Source: Thauera terpenica 58Eu (lineage in GTDB: Bacteria; Pseudomonadota; Gammaproteobacteria; Burkholderiales; Rhodocyclaceae). Taken from it: a stretch of 64,000 bases of DNA. The stretch covers positions 1 through 64,000 of the forward strand of contig NZ_ATJV01000051.1 of NCBI RefSeq assembly GCF_000443165.1, given 5' to 3'. This document shows positions 55,967 to 64,000 of the stretch, one piece after another. The notes below the pieces were generated by a model that worked only from the letters and a program-made list of their open reading frames with translations, made no database searches and had not been told where the DNA came from. Position numbers and translations under genes: made by a program. Position 1 is the first letter of the stretch, and each line of letters opens with the position of its first letter.

Positions 55967-57634
55967 TCAGTCCGCTTGTTTCTTGAGCCGGTAGTGGAGT
56001 TGCGGCCGCGTCATGCCCAGCAGGCGGGCAGCGGCAGCGAGATTGCCATCGGCCCTCTCCACCGCAGATCGCAGCAGGTCCTGCTCGAATTCGTCAAGTG
56101 ATCGCCCGCTATCGAGCACTGCCAACGCCAGATCCCGGCCAGCTCGCTGCGCGCACTCGAGTTCGCCTCCCTCGCCGAGCAGGTGCTGCTGCGAAGGCTC
56201 ACTGACGCTGCCTATGAACAAGTGCTCGATCTCGATCGGACGGTTGGGGGGCACGAGGATCACTCCACGCTCGAGGACGTTCTCCAGTTCGCGCACGTTG
56301 CCGGGCCAGCTGTGCAATTTCAGCGCATGCATCGCCTTGTCACTGACTCCCGCGACGCGCTTGCCGTGAAGGGTCGCGAAGCGGCGGATCATGGCGTCGA
56401 CCAGTGCCGGGATATCCCCGGTGCGGTTTCGTAGCGGCGGAATCGTGACCGGGTACACGTTGAGGCGATAAAACAGATCACGGCGAAAGAGTCCGTCACT
56501 GACGGCTTTCTGCAGGTCGACATTGGTCGCGGCGACGAGCCTGACATTGACCTTGCGTGTTCGCTCATCGCCCAGGCGCTCGATTTCTCCTTCCTGCAGG
56601 ACCCGCAGCAGCTTGGCCTGTGCCGCGAGCGGGAGCTCGCCCACCTCGTCGAGGAACAGGGTGCCGCCGTGTGCGCGTTCGAATTTGCCGGCGCGAGATG
56701 TGTGCGCGCCGGTGAATGCGCCGCGTTCCACGCCGAAGAGTTCGGACTCGATGAGTTCGCCCGGCAACGCCGCACAATTGACGGCGATGAAGGGCTGTTC
56801 CTTGCGTGCGCTCAATTCATGCAGTGTGCGGGCGAAGCGCTCCTTGCCGACACCGGTTTCGCCGAGGAGCAGGACTGACACATTGGTGGAGGCGGCGCGA
56901 CTGATCAGATCGTAGGCGTGCAGGAAAGCGCTGGAGTTGCCGATGAGGTTGGCCGTGCGATGCGGGCAGGCGATCGTGGTGCGCATGGCCTCGATCTCGT
57001 CGCGTAATTCGAGTAGCCGGCCGACGATCGAGTCTGCTTCGTAATATGGCGTGAGTTCGTCTGCGTCGGGCCAGTCTTCGGCCGGCTTGCCAATGATCCG
57101 GCAATGTTCGCAGCCCGTTGCAGCACATTCGACCTCCTTGAAGAGGATGAAGCGGCCCATGAAGGCGCTGGTGTAGCCCGAGGCGTAACCAATCATCATC
57201 CAGCACACGGGGTGCTCAACCTCACCGAAGGCCTGCACATGGGCTTCGGCCTCCCACGCGTTCTCCCACAGGAATTCCCCGTCAAAGGCACGGTCGGCGT
57301 AGCTGAATTCGAGGCGAATCGGCAGCACTTTGGCGCAGCCTTCGAGCATGTGGAGTTGAGGCCCGACGACGAAGGCGTCCGACGGTTCGCTCGTCCCGCG
57401 CGCCTTGCGCGCCAGCTCGGCGTCCCTCATGCCGGAAGCAAAGCCCATGCGGGTGAGGATGCGTCGTGCCTGTTGCTGGCCCACCGAGGTGATCAGCTCC
57501 TTGCGCAGCTCGGACATGGCTCCGGCGTGCAGAAGCAACATGCGGTGCTCGCCGAGCCAGATGTGTCCATCCTCGGGCGCAAATCTGAGCAAGCTGCGCA
57601 GGTCGGCGCTCTCGGGATATTGGATCGTGCTCAT
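55967..57634 (-). CDS. dmpR: Phenol-responsive sigma-54 activator DmpR/PoxR
   Basis: 555 residues of the XylR/DmpR class. The N-terminal aromatic-sensing part (about 10-210) ends in a V4R domain with a cysteine cluster (FKEVECAATGCEHCRIIG). A linker leads to the AAA+ domain: Walker A GETGVGKE (258-265), sigma-54 contact GAFTGA (305-310), Walker B TLFLDE (325-330). The C-terminus is a Fis-type helix-turn-helix (NLAAAARLLGMTRPQLHYRL). Phenols binding the N-terminal part relieve repression and open the promoter of the divergent dmp operon, where two enhancer sites are seen. Confidence 0.95.
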   Translation of the reverse strand: MSTIQYPESADLRSLLRFAPEDGHIWLGEHRMLLLHAGAMSELRKELITSVGQQQARRILTRMGFASGMRDAELARKARGTSEPSDAFVVGPQLHMLEGCAKVLPIRLEFSYADRAFDGEFLWENAWEAEAHVQAFGEVEHPVCWMMIGYASGYTSAFMGRFILFKEVECAATGCEHCRIIGKPAEDWPDADELTPYYEADSIVGRLLELRDEIEAMRTTIACPHRTANLIGNSSAFLHAYDLISRAASTNVSVLLLGETGVGKERFARTLHELSARKEQPFIAVNCAALPGELIESELFGVERGAFTGAHTSRAGKFERAHGGTLFLDEVGELPLAAQAKLLRVLQEGEIERLGDERTRKVNVRLVAATNVDLQKAVSDGLFRRDLFYRLNVYPVTIPPLRNRTGDIPALVDAMIRRFATLHGKRVAGVSDKAMHALKLHSWPGNVRELENVLERGVILVPPNRPIEIEHLFIGSVSEPSQQHLLGEGGELECAQRAGRDLALAVLDSGRSLDEFEQDLLRSAVERADGNLAAAARLLGMTRPQLHYRLKKQAD

Positions 57635-58012
57635 GGGTCTCCTCCGGGTTCACGTCGCATTCACGCTGTGGCAGGGCGCTCATGAGCTCTGCGCACCCAC
57701 ACCAGGCTTCAAGCTTAGCGCAGCGGCCGCTGCTGCGTACCAATTACGGTATAAATCTCGAGAAAAAATGTCAGCAACATGATTTTTTGCTTGTGCTGCG
57801 TATTCGTCAGCTGAGCACCGCAATTGATCACTGCACTGACGGCAGGCATGGCAATGAAGGTGAGCACAGCAATGCGGCAGGGCTTCGCGGTGACGATGAA
57901 AGTGCGGGAGGGATGGTGCAAGCCATTTGTGCCGAGGCGGGTGACCGTGCCAATTGACGGCGCGCGCGTGCTGGGCGCTTGCAGTGCGTATATTGCATCG
58001 CAATAAAAACGA

Positions 58013-58057
58013 CTGATCAAATGATAAGCGGAAACAGTGAATTGATCATTTGATGAA
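58013..58057. promoter_or_regulatory. Two DmpR upstream activating sequences
   Basis: Compared with the XylR/DmpR site TTGATCAATTGATCAA, the repeat at 58042-58057 (TTGATCATTTGATGAA) matches 14 of 16 and the one at 58013-58028 (CTGATCAAATGATAAG) 12 of 16. Their centres are 29 bases apart, as in the Pseudomonas Po/Pu promoters, and they lie about 110-140 bases upstream of the presumed start of transcription. Confidence 0.85.
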
Positions 58058-58135
58058 CTCGAAGCGTCAGGCAGTATTGTTTAAAAATATCGATAAAACC
58101 CGGAATTGCTGGTGATCAGGGCTTTTGTTCGGAGC

Positions 58136-58151
58136 TGGCACGAAATTTGTG
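58136..58151 (+). promoter_or_regulatory. Sigma-54 promoter of the dmp operon
   Basis: TGGCACGAAATTTGT: GG at 58137-58138 and GT at 58149-58150 with exactly ten bases between. The -24 part TGGCAC is perfect; the -12 has GT where GC is usual. Start of transcription would be near 58162, some 42 bases before dmpK. Confidence 0.75.
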
Positions 58152-58203
58152 TGTATCCCTCCGCTAGCAAGCCCGTGTTGATCAAAGGAATGGAGGGTGG
58201 GGC

Positions 58204-58467
58204 ATGAAAAATGCGGAACCGGCGATCGATGTCAGTCGCAAGTTCGTGCGTCTGGTTGAGCGCAGGACGGACGGATTCGTGGAGTTTGAGTTCGCCATCG
58301 GCGAGCCCGAGCTGTACGTGGAGATGTTGCTTCCCGCCGCGGCCTACGAGTCGTTCTGTCAGGTCAACGCTGTGACATTCCTCGAGCCCCGTGATCCGGC
58401 TGGCGACGAGGAAGCTGGAGACTGGAACTGGAACCTGCATCAAGCCACGCAGCAGCGTTTCCGCTGA
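58204..58467 (+). CDS. dmpK: Phenol hydroxylase assembly subunit P0
   Basis: 87 residues, beginning FVRLVERRTDGFVEFEFAIGEPELYVEMLLP after a short head, as in DmpK/PhK. This small protein helps assemble iron into the oxygenase and is not needed in the assay with holoenzyme. It is the first gene of dmpKLMNOP; the ATG at 58204 follows GGAGGG. Confidence 0.9.
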   Translation: MKNAEPAIDVSRKFVRLVERRTDGFVEFEFAIGEPELYVEMLLPAAAYESFCQVNAVTFLEPRDPAGDEEAGDWNWNLHQATQQRFR

Positions 58468-58499
58468 GCCTGGGCCAATAAACAGAAGGAGGAGAATTC

Positions 58500-59495
58500 A
58501 TGCATATCGATTTGCGTACGGTGTCCATCAAGCCCTTGCGGCACACCTTCGACAATGTCGCCCGCCGCATTGGCAGTGACAAGCCCGCTTCGCGCTACCA
58601 GGAAGGCACCCTGGACATGCAGCAGACGGCCAACTTCCATTACCGGCCTACCTGGGATCCGGAGCATGCCATCTACGACGCCTCTCGCAGCGCGATCGTG
58701 ATGGCCGACTGGTATGCCTTCAAGGACCCGCGCCAGTTCTACTACGGCGCCTACACGCTGACGCGCGCCAGGCAGCAGGACACTGCGGAGTCCAATTTCG
58801 ACTTCGTCGAGAACCGCGGCCTTGCGGCGACGTTGCCCGAGCCCTTGCGCGACACCGTACTGAAGCTGCTGCTGCCGCTGCGCCATGTGGCCTGGGGCTC
58901 GAACATGAACAACGCGAGCGTCTGTGCCTACAGCTACGGCACCGGCTTTTCGCAACCACACATCTACCAGGCGATGGATCAGCTCGGTATCGCGCAATAC
59001 ATCACTCGCGTGGGTCTGGTGCTGGGGGACGTCGACGCACTTGACGAGGCCAAGCGCGCGTGGATGGAGGATGACACCTGGCAGGGTTTGCGCCGCTTCG
59101 TCGAGGACTCCTTCGTGATCAAGGACCCCTTCGAGCTCTTCGTGGTGCAGAACGTGGTGCTGGATGGCCTGATGTACCCGCTGGTGTACGACACCATCAT
59201 CGACGAGGTGCTGTCGTCGCAGGGCGGTACGCCAGTGGCCATGCTCACCCAGTTCATGACCGACTGGTACGCCGAAACCCGGAAATGGGTCGATGCGACG
59301 GTGAAGATCGCTGCGGCCGAGTCGCCTGCGAACAAGGAAGTCCTCGCGGCCTGGCTGAGCGCTTGGCGCGACCGTGCCGCTGCCGCGCTGCTGCCGGTCG
59401 CACGCATCGGCCTGGCCGACCAGACCGACGAAGTGATGGGCGAGATTGTCCTGCAATTCAACGCACGCATGGCCAAGGCCGGCGTCGCGATCTGA
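58500..59495 (+). CDS. dmpL: Phenol hydroxylase oxygenase beta subunit P1
   Basis: 331 residues; helical, resembling the diiron oxygenase beta subunits without the metal ligands (KPLRHTFDNVARRIGSDKPASRYQEGTLD at the N-terminus). Pairs with DmpN to form the (alpha-beta-gamma)2 hydroxylase. AAGGAGG lies just before the start. Confidence 0.93.
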   Translation: MHIDLRTVSIKPLRHTFDNVARRIGSDKPASRYQEGTLDMQQTANFHYRPTWDPEHAIYDASRSAIVMADWYAFKDPRQFYYGAYTLTRARQQDTAESNFDFVENRGLAATLPEPLRDTVLKLLLPLRHVAWGSNMNNASVCAYSYGTGFSQPHIYQAMDQLGIAQYITRVGLVLGDVDALDEAKRAWMEDDTWQGLRRFVEDSFVIKDPFELFVVQNVVLDGLMYPLVYDTIIDEVLSSQGGTPVAMLTQFMTDWYAETRKWVDATVKIAAAESPANKEVLAAWLSAWRDRAAAALLPVARIGLADQTDEVMGEIVLQFNARMAKAGVAI

Positions 59496-59506
59496 GCGGA
59501 GTTTCC

Positions 59507-59776
59507 ATGTCGACAGTATTTCTTGCGCTGCAAACCAACGAAGAAACCCGCCCCATCATCGAGGCGATCCTGCAGGACAACCCGGGCGCCGTGTGTGACG
59601 AGCAGCCGGCCATGGTCAAGATCAATGCCGACGGCCGCCTGGTGGTGCGCCGCGAAACGATAGAGGAGATCATCGGCCGTGCTTACGACCTGCAGGAGCT
59701 GCAGGTCAACATGATCACGATGTCCGGCAATCTCGATCAGACCGACGACGAAATCACCTTGTTCTGGAAGTCCTGA
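59507..59776 (+). CDS. dmpM: Phenol hydroxylase regulatory subunit P2
   Basis: 89 residues, MmoB/DmpM family effector protein: MSTVFLALQTNEETRPIIEAI, then IEEIIGRAYDLQELQVNMITMSG. It binds the oxygenase and couples oxygen activation to substrate entry. Start at 59507 is 11 bases after the dmpL stop. Confidence 0.93.
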   Translation: MSTVFLALQTNEETRPIIEAILQDNPGAVCDEQPAMVKINADGRLVVRRETIEEIIGRAYDLQELQVNMITMSGNLDQTDDEITLFWKS

Positions 59777-59796
59777 GACCCTGAGGAGACACGAAA

Positions 59797-61350
59797 ATGG
59801 ACATGCAAGTTGCCAAGAAGAAGCTCGGCCTGAAAGAGCGTTATGCGGTGATGACGCGCGGTCTGGACTGGACCCCGTCGTACCAGAAGATGGAAGACAT
59901 CTATCCGTACATGGCTTACGAAGGGATCAAGATCCATGACTGGGACAAGTGGGAGGACCCCTTCCGCCTGACCATGGACTCCTACTGGAAATACCAGGCC
60001 GAGAAGGAACGCAAGCTGTACGCGATCATTGACGCCTTTGCCCAGAACAACGGCCACCTCAACGTCACCGACGCGCGCTACATCAACACGCTCAAGCTGT
60101 TCATCAGCGGCATCAGCCCGCTCGAGTACGTCGCGCACCGTGGTTTCGCTCACGCCGGTCGGGCCTTCCCCGGCGCCGGGCCACGCGTCGCCTGCCTGAT
60201 GCAGTCGCTGGACGAGATCCGTCATGCGCAGACGCAGGTGCACGCGATCTCGAACTACAACAAGTACTACAACGGCATGCATGATTTCCATCACATGCAT
60301 GACCGGGTGTGGTTCCTGTCGGTGCCCAAGAGCTTCTTCGACGACGCCATTACCGCGGGCCCGTTCGAGTTCATGGTGTCGATCGGATTCTCGTTCGAAT
60401 ACGTGCTGACCAATCTGCTGTTTGTGCCCTTTGTCTCGGGTGCAGCCTACAACGGCGACATGGGCACGATGACCTTCGGCTTCTCGGCGCAGTCCGACGA
60501 GGCGCGTCACATGACGCTGGGCCTGGAGGTGATCAAGTTCATCCTCGAGCAGGATCCCGCCAACGTGCCCATCGTCCAGCGCTGGATCGACAAGTGGACC
60601 TGGCGTGGTTATCGCGTGCTGACCCTGGTGGCGATGATGATGGACTACATGCTGCCCAAGCGCACGATGAGCTGGAAGGAGGCCTGGGAGGTGTATTTCG
60701 AGGAGAACGGCGGTGCGCTGTTCAAGGACCTCGCCCGCTACGGCATCACCATGCCCAAGTGCGCCGAGCAGATCGCCCTCGAAAAGGACCACCTGTCGCA
60801 CCAGGCCTGGAGCACTTTCTACAACTACGCCGCCGCCGCCAATTTCCACACCTGGATGCCGGACGAGGATGAAATGACCTGGCTGTCGAGCAAGTACCCG
60901 GAGAGCTTCGACAAGCTGTATCGCCCACGTTACGAGTTCTGGCGCGAGCAGGCCGCCAAGGGCAACCGCTTCTACAGCAAGACGCTGCCCATGTTGTGCC
61001 AGACCTGCCAGATCCCGATGGTGTTTACCGAGCCTGGCGAGCCGACCAAGATCTGTTACCGCGAGGTCGATTACAAGGGCGACAAGTACCACTTCTGCTC
61101 GGACCCCTGCAAGCAGATCTTCGAGCACGAGCCGGAGAAGTACATCCAGGCCTGGCTGCCGGTGCAGCAGATCTACCAGGGCAACTGCTTCCCCGAGGGC
61201 ACCGACCCGACCGTCGAAGGTTTCGATGCGCTGGCTGCCGTGCTCAAGTACTACAACCTCGAGAACGGTCGCGACAACCTCGACTTCGACATTTCCGAGG
61301 ACAAGAAGAACTTCGCCGAATGGCGCGGCCAGGCGACCAAGAACATCTGA
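59797..61350 (+). CDS. dmpN: Phenol hydroxylase oxygenase alpha subunit P3 (diiron)
   Basis: 517 residues. The six diiron ligands can be placed: E110 (ISPLEYVAH), E140 and H143 (LDEIRHAQ), E201 (GFSFEYV), E235 and H238 (SDEARHM). Near the C-terminus a YHS-type zinc site (LCQTCQIP and FCSDPCKQIF) is present, as in phenol hydroxylases. It hydroxylates phenol and methylphenols to catechols with O2. It sits between dmpM and dmpO with short gaps. Confidence 0.96.
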   Translation: MDMQVAKKKLGLKERYAVMTRGLDWTPSYQKMEDIYPYMAYEGIKIHDWDKWEDPFRLTMDSYWKYQAEKERKLYAIIDAFAQNNGHLNVTDARYINTLKLFISGISPLEYVAHRGFAHAGRAFPGAGPRVACLMQSLDEIRHAQTQVHAISNYNKYYNGMHDFHHMHDRVWFLSVPKSFFDDAITAGPFEFMVSIGFSFEYVLTNLLFVPFVSGAAYNGDMGTMTFGFSAQSDEARHMTLGLEVIKFILEQDPANVPIVQRWIDKWTWRGYRVLTLVAMMMDYMLPKRTMSWKEAWEVYFEENGGALFKDLARYGITMPKCAEQIALEKDHLSHQAWSTFYNYAAAANFHTWMPDEDEMTWLSSKYPESFDKLYRPRYEFWREQAAKGNRFYSKTLPMLCQTCQIPMVFTEPGEPTKICYREVDYKGDKYHFCSDPCKQIFEHEPEKYIQAWLPVQQIYQGNCFPEGTDPTVEGFDALAAVLKYYNLENGRDNLDFDISEDKKNFAEWRGQATKNI

Positions 61351-61412
61351 GCGCTGCAGGCTGCGGGTGCTCAGGCACCCGTGGCGATCAAGAGTTTGCA
61401 AGGAGACAAGAC

Positions 61413-61772
61413 ATGGCTGTTGCTGCTGTTTCGAAATACGAATTCGCCGCTGCCGATTCACAGGACAAGTTCCACGGCGCCCAGTTGCTCTTCATCGGCT
61501 GGGAAGACCACCTGCTGTTCTGTGCGCCCTTCGCCTTTCCCTTCCCGCCGGCGATGCGCTTCGGTGACGTGGTCGCCGGCCCTATGCAGGCCGCGTTCGG
61601 CTACCACCCCGATTTCGCACAGATCGACTGGGCGAAGGTGGAGTGGTTGAAGTCGGGCAAGCCCTTCGCCCCCGACTTCGACAAGTCGCTTGCCGAAAAC
61701 GGTCTCAGGCACAAGGACGTGATCCGCTTTCGCACCCCGGGCCTGAACGGCATCAAGGGCTCCTGCAGCTGA
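61413..61772 (+). CDS. dmpO: Phenol hydroxylase oxygenase gamma subunit P4
   Basis: 119 residues matching the DmpO gamma subunit: HLLFCAPFAFPFPPAMRFGDVV and DWAKVEWLKSGKPFAPDFDKSLAENGLRHKD. Completes the oxygenase with DmpL and DmpN. AAGGAG precedes the ATG. Confidence 0.92.
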   Translation: MAVAAVSKYEFAAADSQDKFHGAQLLFIGWEDHLLFCAPFAFPFPPAMRFGDVVAGPMQAAFGYHPDFAQIDWAKVEWLKSGKPFAPDFDKSLAENGLRHKDVIRFRTPGLNGIKGSCS

Positions 61773-61842
61773 GCGTGGGCTGCGGCGCGCTTCGCCGCGT
61801 GTCGCGCCTGCACCGCCTCCAACGGAAACACGGATACGAACG

Positions 61843-62898
61843 ATGAGCTACGAGCTGACCATTGAACCCATCGGCCAGACCATCGAGGTCGAAGACGACC
61901 AGACCATCCTGGACGCCGCGCTGCGCGCCGGCATCTGGCTGCCCCACGCCTGTTGCCATGGCCTGTGCGCGACGTGCAAGGTGCAGATCGTCGATGGCGA
62001 GGTCGATCATGGCGAGGCCTCCAGCTTTGCCTTGATGGACTTCGAGCGCGACGAGGGTAAGACGCTCGCCTGCTGCGCACGGCTGGAGTCCGACCTCACG
62101 ATCGAGGCTGAGATCGAGGAAGAGCCTGATGCCGAGTCCATTCCGGTGCGCGACTTCCCGGGCACCGTCACCCGCATCGAGGCGCTGACACCGACGATCA
62201 AGGCGGTGTTTGTCGAGACCGATGAGGCGCTGCACTTCCAGGCCGGGCAGTATGTGAACTTCTTCCTCGAAGGCGGTGAATACAGCCGCGCGTTCTCACT
62301 GGCGAACCCGCCCGCTAGCGGGCGCGAGCTCGAGCTCAACATCCGTATCGTAGCGGGCGGGCGCGGCACCACCTGGGTCCACGAGCAGCTGAAGGTCGGC
62401 GAGCGTGTGCGCCTGTCCGGACCCTACGGTCGTTTCTTCGTGCGCAAGTCGATGCCCGAGTCGCTGCTGTTCATGGCCGGTGGTTCGGGCTTGTCGAGTC
62501 CACGCTCGATGATCCTCGATCTGCTCGAAGCGGGAGATCTGCGGCCCATGACCCTGGTGTATGGGCAGCGCAATCGCAGCGAGCTGTATTACCACGAGGC
62601 CTTCCTCGCCCTGGCCGAGCGTCACCCCAACCTCCGCTATGTGCCGACCCTGTCGGACGAGCCGGCGGGTTCGGCGTGGACGGGCTTCCGCGGCCATGTG
62701 CATGAGGCCGCCGCGGCGCACTTCAAGGGTGATTTCCGGGGGCACAAGGCCTACCTGTGTGGCCCGCCGCTGATGATCGATGCCTGTATCAATGCGCTGA
62801 TGCAGGGGCGTCTGTTCGAGCGCGACATCTACATGGAGAAGTTCTTCTCCGCCGCGGATGTGCAGCAGGTGCGCAGTCCCTTGTTCAAGCGCATCTAG
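61843..62898 (+). CDS. dmpP: Phenol hydroxylase NADH reductase P5
   Basis: 351 residues. A plant-type [2Fe-2S] ferredoxin domain comes first (CCHGLCATC, with a further cysteine pair in LACCARL), then an FAD-binding domain (YSRAFSLANPP) and an NAD-binding domain (LLFMAGGSGLSSPRSMI, then YLCGPPLMIDACI). It passes electrons from NADH to the oxygenase. No separate ferredoxin gene follows. Confidence 0.94.
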   Translation: MSYELTIEPIGQTIEVEDDQTILDAALRAGIWLPHACCHGLCATCKVQIVDGEVDHGEASSFALMDFERDEGKTLACCARLESDLTIEAEIEEEPDAESIPVRDFPGTVTRIEALTPTIKAVFVETDEALHFQAGQYVNFFLEGGEYSRAFSLANPPASGRELELNIRIVAGGRGTTWVHEQLKVGERVRLSGPYGRFFVRKSMPESLLFMAGGSGLSSPRSMILDLLEAGDLRPMTLVYGQRNRSELYYHEAFLALAERHPNLRYVPTLSDEPAGSAWTGFRGHVHEAAAAHFKGDFRGHKAYLCGPPLMIDACINALMQGRLFERDIYMEKFFSAADVQQVRSPLFKRI

Positions 62899-63000
62899 TG
62901 TCGGCCGGCGGTGGCTGTTCGCATCGCCGGCCTCTTGCAAGACGATTCAGAACCGCCGTGGGAAACCGCCCCCGGCAATAAACATGGAGAAGAGACAATC

Positions 63001-63930
63001 ATGGCAATGACTGGTGTTCTGCGTCCGGGCCACGCCCAGCTTCGCGTGCTGGACCTCGAGGAAGGAATCAATCACTACGGCAAGGTGCTCGGCCTGGTCG
63101 AGACCGGGCGTGACAGCCAGGGGCGGGTGTACTTCAAGGCCTGGGATGAGCGCGACCATCACAGTCTGATCCTGCGTGAGGCCGACAGCGCGGGTATCGA
63201 CTTCTTTGGGTTCAAGGTTGCCGACCAGGCCACGCTGGACAAGCTGGACCGCGACCTGCAGGCCTACGGCCTGAAGACCGAGCGCATCCCCGCTGGTGAT
63301 CTGCTTGAGACCGGTGAGCGCGTCCGCTTCGAAGTACCCTCGGGTCACCTGATCGAGCTGTACTGGGAAAAGGCCGATTACGGCAACGACGACACCTACA
63401 CCAACCCGCCGCCGTGGACCGCCGAAGCCGAGCACGGTATTGCGCCGATCCGACTCGACCATTGCCTGCTGTACGGCCCCGATATCGAGAAGGTGCAGGA
63501 CATCTTCATCAAGGTGCTCGGTTTCTACCTTGTCGAGCGGGTGATCATGGAGGACGGCGAGACCGATCTGGCGATCTGGCTGTCCTGCTCGATCAAGGCC
63601 CACGACATCGCCTTTGTCCGTCATGCCGAACCGGGCAAGCTGCACCACGTTTCCTTCCTGCTCGAAAGCTGGGAAAAGGTGTTGCGTGCGGCCGACATCA
63701 TGTCGATGAACAAGGTCTCGATCGACATCGGCCCGACCCGCCATGGCATCACCCGCGGCACCACGATCTACGCCTTCGATCCGTCGGGCAATCGTTTTGA
63801 GACCTTCTGTGGCGGCTACCAGTGTTATCCGGACTGGAAGCCTGTCAGTTGGACCTGGGACGAGGTCGGCACCGGCATCTTCTATCACGACCGCAAGCTC
63901 AACGAGCGTTTCCTGAGCGTGGTGACCTGA
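63001..63930 (+). CDS. dmpB: Catechol 2,3-dioxygenase
   Basis: 309 residues, extradiol dioxygenase of the XylE/DmpB type. Iron ligands are H154 (RLDHCLLYG), a histidine of the LHHVSF pair (215/216) and E267 (NRFETFCGG). It cleaves catechol between C2 and C3 to 2-hydroxymuconic semialdehyde, the product of the phenol hydroxylase above entering the meta pathway. Start at 63001; a GGAGAAGAG ribosome binding site lies just before it. Further meta-pathway genes are presumably beyond the right edge. Confidence 0.94.
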   Translation: MAMTGVLRPGHAQLRVLDLEEGINHYGKVLGLVETGRDSQGRVYFKAWDERDHHSLILREADSAGIDFFGFKVADQATLDKLDRDLQAYGLKTERIPAGDLLETGERVRFEVPSGHLIELYWEKADYGNDDTYTNPPPWTAEAEHGIAPIRLDHCLLYGPDIEKVQDIFIKVLGFYLVERVIMEDGETDLAIWLSCSIKAHDIAFVRHAEPGKLHHVSFLLESWEKVLRAADIMSMNKVSIDIGPTRHGITRGTTIYAFDPSGNRFETFCGGYQCYPDWKPVSWTWDEVGTGIFYHDRKLNERFLSVVT

Positions 63931-63936
63931 GCCTGC

Positions 63937-63968
63937 TGTGACCACGGCGGCCTGAAGCCGTGGTCACA
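63937..63968 (+). other. Strong hairpin after catechol 2,3-dioxygenase
   Basis: TGTGACCACGGC pairs perfectly with GCCGTGGTCACA around an eight-base loop. There is no T run after it, so it may be an RNA-stability or attenuation element within a longer operon. The arm GCCGTGGTC recurs at the very end of the window (63992-64000). Confidence 0.6.
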
Positions 63969-64000
63969 AACTGCAAGGGTGCCAACCTCCTGCCGTGGTC

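Larger units (their letters stand above)
57635..58203. other. Intergenic control region between dmpR and dmpK
   Basis: 569 bases without a convincing gene. The half near dmpK holds two enhancer repeats (58013-58057) and a -24/-12 promoter (58136-58151). The half near dmpR (57635-58012) should contain the dmpR promoter, but I cannot point to a clear one. Its base composition is lower in GC than the flanking genes around 57.72-58.15 kb. Confidence 0.7.

Overview
The window looks like a chromosomal segment of a GC-rich betaproteobacterium, most likely a Rhodocyclales member (Thauera / Azoarcus / Aromatoleum type). This is inferred from gene content and protein character: type-I PHA metabolism with PhaR, a DmpR-controlled multicomponent phenol hydroxylase, a putA type without DNA-binding domain, DUF2189 and YdcH proteins, and AdoCbl-dependent ribonucleotide reductase. 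No rRNA, prophage, plasmid origin or CRISPR array was seen; about fifty protein genes and six tRNAs are supported.

Layout. 0-2.7 kb: a PAS gene that breaks off mid-domain at the left edge, and a hemerythrin-histidine kinase-receiver hybrid. 2.8-7.4 kb (minus strand): a nucleoside/BMP-type ABC importer (two permeases, one double ATPase) preceded by a zinc-ribbon/Sel1 membrane protein; no binding protein is present. 7.6-9.6 kb: divergent yeiE (LysR) and yeiH with two inverted repeats between them. 9.8-17.5 kb: ilvD, an AT-rich PNPOx-like gene, and putA-putP for proline catabolism. 17.5-23.1 kb: a nucleotidyltransferase remnant, nrdJ with a NrdR-like box, an HDOD protein and a His-rich CDF metal exporter. 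23.3-30.8 kb: a complete tetrathionate reductase locus, ttrBCA (+) converging on ttrSR (-).

30.8-36.5 kb: EEP hydrolase, DUF2189 membrane protein, alpha/beta hydrolase, YdcH, greB and htpG with a heat-shock (sigma-32) promoter. 36.8-41.5 kb: a branched-chain/aromatic-type ABC importer (livGFKHM). 41.4-46.4 kb: ClC antiporter, MarR regulator with a near-perfect sigma-70 promoter lying almost on its start codon, bamD, rluD, pgeF. 46.4-51.0 kb: PHA locus phaC-phaB-phaB-phaR. 51.2-55.0 kb: rimO, a patatin lipase and a GlcD/D2HGDH-type flavoprotein. 55.0-55.9 kb: tRNA-Ala(GGC)-Glu(TTC)-Asp(GTC), present twice in tandem, each copy with its own promoter. 56.0-63.9 kb: dmpR (-), a regulatory region with two enhancer repeats and a -24/-12 promoter, then dmpKLMNOP and catechol 2,3-dioxygenase (+); the usual ferredoxin gene dmpQ is missing between dmpP and dmpB.

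Together the genes suggest a facultative, metabolically broad soil/wastewater organism: phenol to catechol to meta-cleavage under oxygen, tetrathionate respiration as an alternative electron sink, amino-acid and nucleoside scavenging, and carbon storage as polyhydroxyalkanoate. I found no convincing wholly new system. The most useful leads are the hemerythrin kinase beside a broken PAS gene, the duplicated tRNA cassette, the candidate operators (yeiE, nrdJ, ttr, dmp), the apparently leaderless marR, and the missing dmpQ.
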